Shown here piece after piece: positions 58,476 to 64,000 of a stretch of 64,000 nucleotides of DNA. Both the position numbers and the translations under genes were made by a program. The stretch is from positions 930,001-994,000 of the forward strand of contig JARKIF010000011.1 of the NCBI GenBank assembly GCA_029378245.1. The letters run 5' to 3'. The notes below the pieces were generated by a model. That model did no database searches and was not told where the DNA came from. It was given only the letters and a program-made list of their open reading frames with translations. The stretch comes from Roridomyces roridus. Lineage: Eukaryota > Basidiomycota > Agaricomycetes > Agaricales > Mycenaceae. Within the stretch, counting starts at the first letter, position 1. Every line of letters starts with the position of its first letter.

Positions 58476-59040
58476 TGGGTCGTCAACAGTCGTTAGGTCG
58501 TGAAAATGCACTGGGCGAGAGTAGCGAGTGGGTGGTGGTGGTAGGAATGAAGAGAAGGGACGATAGGGGAGGTGAGACGGCTTCCGCGGAACCTAAATAA
58601 ACACGATCGATCGGACGCAAACATTCGGCGTGAGGATTCCGCGGCTCGAGAAAAAGATGTGGCTCCCCTCCCTTCATCTCCAAGCATCGTTGGCGATGTC
58701 GGAGAGTATTACTATCGGCCGCGGTTTGTGGTTGGCGGCGGCGAAGGAGAAGAGGGAGAGGCCCACGGTTATTTAGAGCAGGCCTTGCACTAGTGTGGGC
58801 GTAGCCGGAGGCGGGGGACGCACGCTGCTGGTGGTGGCGGTGGGCAAGAAGAGGGATGAATCATGACGGTCTTGATCGGCGACTTTCGGTGTCGGCCATC
58901 AGAAAAAGCTCGCCCGTGCGGAGCAACGGCTCAAGTTCAAACTCGCTTCAAACCATTTAACCAATACAACTCCGACCCTTTCTGCCACACACATTTTCAA
59001 GGATTTGAAGGACAAGTGTCTGCGATACTCTGAGGTGTTC
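58476..59040. other. intergenic, no feature recognised
   Basis: Upstream of the fucosyltransferase-like gene and downstream of the SET gene. A CCGCGG-containing stretch near 58640 and A-rich patches, but no gene or repeat was recognised. Confidence 0.4.
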
Positions 59041-60319
59041 TCACGTTACAGAACTAGTAATGGAACCCAGCTCAGCTTCTCCAAATTCCTTCGCCATCCA
59101 CTCATCGTGAAGGACCTGAAACTCATCAAAATGGGAGCTGGCCCATTTGCAACGCTCCGAGACCCTTGGACCCCATCCAAATATCCACTCGGTAAAATCC
59201 CGCGGCCAATTACACCGCGGTCTCATGTCGTAGAACATCCCCGCCTCACGCCTATATTTGTCAGCCAACTCGGTATCCCCGACCATGGCGGCGATCCGAG
59301 CGCAGATGTCGAGCATGAGTGGATAGGTAGTGATACTTTGCAGTCCCTCGTCTTTGATATTCTCGAGGCACTGATGCATATCTGCGAATGCCTTTGCTGG
59401 AGTGTCGAGGTTGTCTGCCAGATAACGTATGATACCCCACGCTCGAAGACTGGCCACTGCCTCTCGCGCAAAGTCGGACGATGGGGCCGGATTGGTGCAG
59501 GCGACACACTTGCATGCAGGCATACAAAAGGACAGTTGCCGATTTCGTTCAGCCTTTGGTGCTGCCAATAAGCCGATGTATGCGATGGTGATCTCTTCCC
59601 CTGGCGAAATCTTTCGCGCCACATGAACGACAAAGGAGAAGGAGGCGAAATCAAACTCGGCGATCGTGTTGGGCAAGCAGCTACGGGAGGATTGGTGGTT
59701 GCAAATAGGAAGAGAATGGCTATTGGCGCACCTGTGATTGATGCGCGATATGTCAAGGTATACAGCGCGGTAATCGCCCAGCTTCCACCTCTCAGTCGGT
59801 CCCCCAGGTAACTTTTCAGGTAAGTGAAAGTTGTTCGCAGTCGCGATGCGCAGGAGATCCCCTGCATGTGGAACATCTACCCCTTTCGCGAGCTTGCGAT
59901 ACGCGACGCGGTTCTCTGTGGGCATTTCATCCAATGCCACCTCAAAAGCCGCTTCTATCTCTTGCTTGGCCACAATGGCACTCGAGGACGCGGTTTCGGT
60001 CGGAAATATGAGGGCGGGGCGTTCAGAAAGGACTAGTTCCCCGGGTTTGAGAGCGCGTACGGCAAACATTCCCAGCCCCATATCCTTTGTCTGGCGAATC
60101 TCGTATGTGGGTTCTCCAGGATCTTCCATCGGCAGAGGAAAATCAGGCTGGGAGGAGATGATTTCCGCGATTATGGGTTCCGCGATGAGCACGGTATCGG
60201 GTCTCGTTGTTGCCGGCAATTTGATGAATTGGATGGTGGAATCGAAGGATGGAAGGGCTACTGCATGTGTAAATAAGGCTTTATGCGGGCGGCGGAACTG
60301 GCTTACCAGTGGACTCCAT
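59041..60319 (-). CDS. SET-domain protein
   Basis: Protein of the SET/SMYD-like lysine-methyltransferase group; substrate unknown. Exons 60307-60319 (13 nt, MEST plus one base), 59732-60260 and 59041-59680 give 393 aa. SET N-part: YEIRQTKDMGLGMFAVRAL and ELVLSERPALIFP. The splice at 59681-59731 creates the diagnostic NHSCLPN. Then ISPGEEITIAYIG and a CKCVAC cysteine cluster like a post-SET motif. The C-terminal half is helical. Fungal proteins of this kind are often not histone-specific. It diverges from the UGT gene. Confidence 0.9.
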
Positions 60320-60732
60320 GGGTGTGTGGTCGGGGCCTGCTGCTGAGACGAAGGCGCAGTGAGTGCGGAGTTAGTAAAGTCTTATAAGTACTCACTGTTA
60401 CTCATTCGCCGAGTCACGACAGTGAGAACTGAGACCGAAATACATTCGGAGTCGGACCGTTCGGCGAACTGAACTGTGGGAATTGTCTCGGCAACTCGGC
60501 AGCCATCACTCTTGCCTTCTTCTTTCGTCTTGACTCCCATCATCCCCCACTTCCAGACTGGTGTAAACAGCTCCTCATGATGCTCCGCAGAAACACCTCG
60601 TCAAGTCCACTTGGGGCTCTTCTCGGCCATCCTCCGGCTCCGTGTGTAAGCGCGAATTAACTGAACGCCGGTCGACAATCCCGCAATTCAGTAGGACGGA
60701 TGCCATCACAGGTCTACTGACGCGTTCCTCGA

Positions 60733-60741
60733 TATATAAAG
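60733..60741 (+). promoter_or_regulatory. TATA box of the UGT gene
   Basis: TATATAAAG, 41 bp before the ATG. Part of the 463-bp divergent region between SET and UGT genes, in which nothing else was recognised. Confidence 0.55.
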
Positions 60742-60781
60742 GGCAATTCCGACCGCGCATCTCTCCTTCCATCCTACCTCC

Positions 60782-62608
60782 ATGACCACCCACCACATCG
60801 CCGCCCTGCTCACCCCTGCATGGGGCCAGACGACGAGCTACATCAGCACAGCTACAGCTCTTTTAAACAAGGATCCAGATGTCTTCATTACCATCGTGCA
60901 GCATAATGTTATGGGTGCGTTTTAGCCACCTCACAGCTGGGACTGCTGACATTTGTTCTCCCAGTCGCACAGATGGAGACAGAATTGGCCACGGAGGGAC
61001 GGGTATACGATAAACAGCGGCTCAGAATTGTTGGAGTGGGTCCAAAGGAGTCAGTTGTCTTGTTTTCTCTTGTGAATGCCATCTAATACCGCACTCAGCA
61101 AGGTGCCTGGATACATCGAGGGACTTGAACAAATGGTCGCTGGTTGGATCGTGACCCTCGAGGAATTGACGAGTGCGGAGGTTTGGCCCAAGCCTCGGAC
61201 TGTTCATGTAAGCCGCGCAATATCTTTCTTTTCCTCCTGCTAACGGATGCCCAGCTGGATTGGAATCTCGGCTCCGGCGGAGACGTTGTCAAAGTCACTA
61301 AGCAAATTCTTGGCTCTGACTGCAAAACCATTCTGTTCTGGTCCACCGGCGCCGTCTCCATGCCCCTATTTCTCACCCAGCCAGACTTTGCCGCCATAGC
61401 TGAGGAGATCTACTGCTGACGAGGCTCGGCGTGCGGGGACGTTCACTGTCAGACTATCATTCAGCAAGTTGAGTGTCTCGTAATCTGCGCTGAATACGAG
61501 ATGTTTACGAATAATATCACAGCTCGTCATGTCCTCGAATGGTACAGACAAGCTCACCGGCGCCGTGGTGAAATTCCCCGGCGGACTCGAGTTGTACGAC
61601 CACGAAGTGCATCCCTACGCCGTAGGCCCCTCGCGCCTCATGGGCGCAGCCGTAGTCGACGCACACCGTTTCGCGAAAACAGTGGACGGATTAATCACCA
61701 CGACCAGCAGCTGCTTGGAGGCGGGTGGTGTGGCCTACTGCCGCGCCCTATACAAGAATCGTGGGCAGGAGCTCTTTGCAATCGGGATGCAGACCCATCC
61801 GCTCTGTTGGCAAGTCGATGTGGAGGTTACGCCCTCTGATGAGCGGATTAGAGCCTTCCTAGACCGTGCTGTGCGCGAATACGGAAAGAAGTCGGTATTG
61901 TATATATCCTTCGGGTGCGTGCTCTGTCCTTTCACACCTTCTACCATCTCTGAGCAAGTACGCTTCTAGATCCATTTACTTCCCTATTGCCACCCGTGAT
62001 CATATCGAAGCAATGGTTGAGACGCTCTTGGAACTCGAGGCGCCTTTCCCGTTCATATTCGCCCTCGGGGCCAAGGTCGCGACTCTCCCGGCCGAACTTG
62101 TGGAACGCGTGAACACTAGTGGCAAGGGGTTGATTTGTGACTCTTGGGTCGAACAACGTGCGATCTTGCAACACGGAGGTGTTGGGTGGTTCCTCACCCA
62201 CGGGGGCTGGAAGTGCGTATCGATTCTCCTCGAATGTGTTGATTCTTAAGCAGAGGGACACACAGCTCACTTACCGAGTCACTGACCCAGGGGATTCCGC
62301 TGATCGTTTGGCCTGCGAGTGGCGAACAAGCCATCAACGCGGCTTTCGTCTCTACAGGACCGCAGCCCGTCGCCATCCAACTCTTTCAAATTCGCACTGG
62401 TGCGCAACTGGGGCCATCGCTTCATACGGATGCAGTCATCACAGGCTCGGTCGAGGATGCCAGGATAGAGTTCAAGGCAACTTTTACTGATGCGCGTGGA
62501 TCCAAGGGCAAGGAATTGCAGAGGAATGCTGCAGGGATGGCCAGTGCACTTAGGGCTGACCATGCGGGGGAGGCGGCTGAGGAACTTGGCCGGTTGGCCA
62601 GGTTTTGA
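60782..62608 (+). CDS. UDP-glycosyltransferase (GT1), with an in-frame stop
   Basis: GT1 enzyme that would transfer a sugar from UDP-sugar to a small lipophilic acceptor. Exons 60782-60914, 60965-61049, 61099-61207, 61255-about 61465, 61523-61914, 61970-62212 and 62266-62608. N-terminal HHIAALLTPAWGQTTSYI; C-terminal donor site WVEQRAILQHGGVGWFLTHG, then NSLTESLTQGIPLIVWP formed across the last intron. In exon 4 the frame runs into TGA at 61417-61419; one base later the reading DEARRAG matches the family, and the frame is back by exon 5. So the gene is either a recent pseudogene or the sequence has small errors there. Confidence 0.8.
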
Positions 62609-62738
62609 CAAGCGTGAAGCTTCTCTTGCAATGTATGTACTTGGGGTTAATGCAACGCCGTGAGATGCCGGTGATGCCAACTTGGATCCGATGTCACAAG
62701 CTTACATAAGGCGACGACCTTCTCTCCAAGCTACGACG

Positions 62739-64000
62739 ATGGCCCCTCATTTCCCCGACGAAATCATCTCTGAGATACTCACACCTGCTCTCTGCGTCCC
62801 AGACAAGCAATTCGCAGATACATCGACCGATAAAAGCGTCTTCGCGACCTGCACCGAGTCCACATCCTCTATTCTCCTCGTCTGCAAAGCGTGGCTCCGT
62901 GTGGCCACTCCGCTCCTGTACAATGTCGTAGTTCTTCGATCCACTGCCCAGGCCAAGGCCCTCCACCTCACTCTGAAGAAGCACCCCGAGCTGGGGAGCT
63001 TCATCCGCAAACTGCGCGTCGAGGGTGGATTCGGGTCGAGCATGCACGGTATCCTTCAAAGGGCACCCAAGATTACTGATATCTTCATCTCCTTGAATCT
63101 CCATGGATCCGAGTCGCCTTCAGGGCTCGTCTCTGGCTTGCCTCTGATCAATCCACGGCGTCTGATCATTGGAGATAACCCTGATCGCACGTTGCAGAAC
63201 AAGCAGGTGAGGCAGGTGGTAGCAACGCTGGAGAGCCTTGCCGAACAGTGGAGTAACTTGGTGCGTGGCCAATTCCTCCCAACAGCCTTCTGTCTCATGC
63301 GACGAACAGACTACGTTGGTGGTGCCATACCGTTTCGGCCAGCGGAGTGGCTTTGTACAACGCATGGCATCGGCCCCGAGCGTTACGACCGTGTCATTTC
63401 CGACTGACCAGAATCGAATTCCGTACAACATCGGCATTGTAGCGTCCATGCCATCCATCCACGTGGTGGAACTTCGATCTGCTATATCCTCCGATGCTGC
63501 GGCAAAAATGCTTTCTGATTCTGGTTACTCCAACTATCGACATAAATTGCGCATTGTCGATCCCCGGTAAGCCGCCCTCTTTCCTTTCGAACAAGGAGTT
63601 TCTAAATGCTCTCCAGTTGGGACGTCCCCTCTGCGACCGTTGCTCTCCCGGTCAATACAGCATTCGAACCTCTCGCGTTCGCTTCTCAAGCCATCGTTGA
63701 TGTAATTTGGGCTCGTATTCTCTTCTTTGCTCTCAGTTCCGAAGTGTCCACTACGGTCAAACCGACCGGCCGACATGCTACTCAGCGGCAAGGCACGAAG
63801 TCCTAACCACCGAAGATTGCAGTACTTGCTGGTATCAAAGACCTTCTATGTGCGTCTCCCTTCTTTATATAATACTTCTGTCAATACTCACCGCACTTCA
63901 GAGAGTCGGTCTACCGTTTCTATACCGATGGCCAGATCTCAACTCTGGAAACACACTGCCCCTTTGTCGCAAAATCTCTGCGGAACCTGCTCTGGGCCTC
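62739..64000 (+). pseudogene. F-box family copy G, truncated by the window, frameshifted
   Basis: Starts MAPHFPDEIISEILTPALCV, keeps CKAWLRVATPLLYNVV, RKLRVEGGFG and LRIVDPR, with introns at the family positions (after EQWSNL and VDPR). At about 63803 the frame meets TAA, while the conserved HRRLQYLLVSKTF continues in another frame, so one or more bases are changed. The gene then proceeds with RVGLPFLYRWPDL to the window edge. Closest to copy A. An upstream in-frame TTG extends the ORF but has no family support. Confidence 0.68.

Noticed and set aside
1..64000. CRISPR array or prokaryotic operon
   Set aside because: No regularly spaced identical repeats; all coding genes are intron-containing and eukaryotic.

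Overview
The window is nuclear DNA of a filamentous basidiomycete, most likely an Agaricomycete (mushroom-forming fungus). Genes are intron-dense, with many 44-70 nt introns that very often start GTGCGT. The gene set fits: a CBM1-linked CE16 esterase, a microsomal P450, a spherulin-4 protein, a probable DUF6593 protein, BTB and F-box families and an RNA-silencing RNA-dependent RNA polymerase. No bacterial-style operon is present. All reading was by eye; exon borders were checked for phase.

Layout. 0-1 kb: a short-chain dehydrogenase. 1-4.4 kb: a transposon graveyard (tRNA-like short repeats, a TTGTAATCC-rich element, a foldback element with a second element nested in it, and a 1.1-kb element with hairpin termini). 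4.4-10.6 kb: an FG-nucleoporin-like gene, a secreted metallo-beta-lactamase-fold hydrolase and a tandem BTB pair. 10.7-15.7 kb: two intact tandem F-box paralogues. 16.3-17 kb: DUF6593. 17-19.2 kb: no gene seen. 19.2-31.3 kb: P450, an uncharacterised gene, spherulin-4, a putative membrane protein, CBM1-CE16 esterase and a FAD oxidoreductase. 31.6-40.8 kb: a divergent pair of broken F-box genes, one carrying a MITE in its last intron and a frameshift, the other cut by three different elements. 40.8-43.4 kb: hairpin-rich non-coding DNA. 43.5-47.8 kb: RdRP. 48.3-50.5 kb: a multi-pass membrane protein. 51.4-54.2 kb: an inverted, decayed copy of the divergent F-box pair. 54.2-55.8 kb: a second type of F-box protein. 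56.6 kb: an intron-containing tRNA-Glu. 56.9-62.6 kb: O-fucosyltransferase-like, SET-domain and UDP-glycosyltransferase genes. 62.7-64 kb: another F-box copy, cut by the window end.

The dominant theme is one expanded F-box family (seven loci, about 680-700 aa when intact) that keeps being duplicated and destroyed, with small DNA transposons as the main agents. Because intact paralogues sit in the same window, several insertions have readable empty sites. The most striking single object is a 2.29-kb non-autonomous element whose long terminal inverted repeats carry about 33 CTCGAG hexamers and which is bounded by a perfect 8-bp duplication. The second theme is extreme gene structure: microexons of 2, 8, 10 and 15 nt and several GC-AG introns in otherwise ordinary genes.
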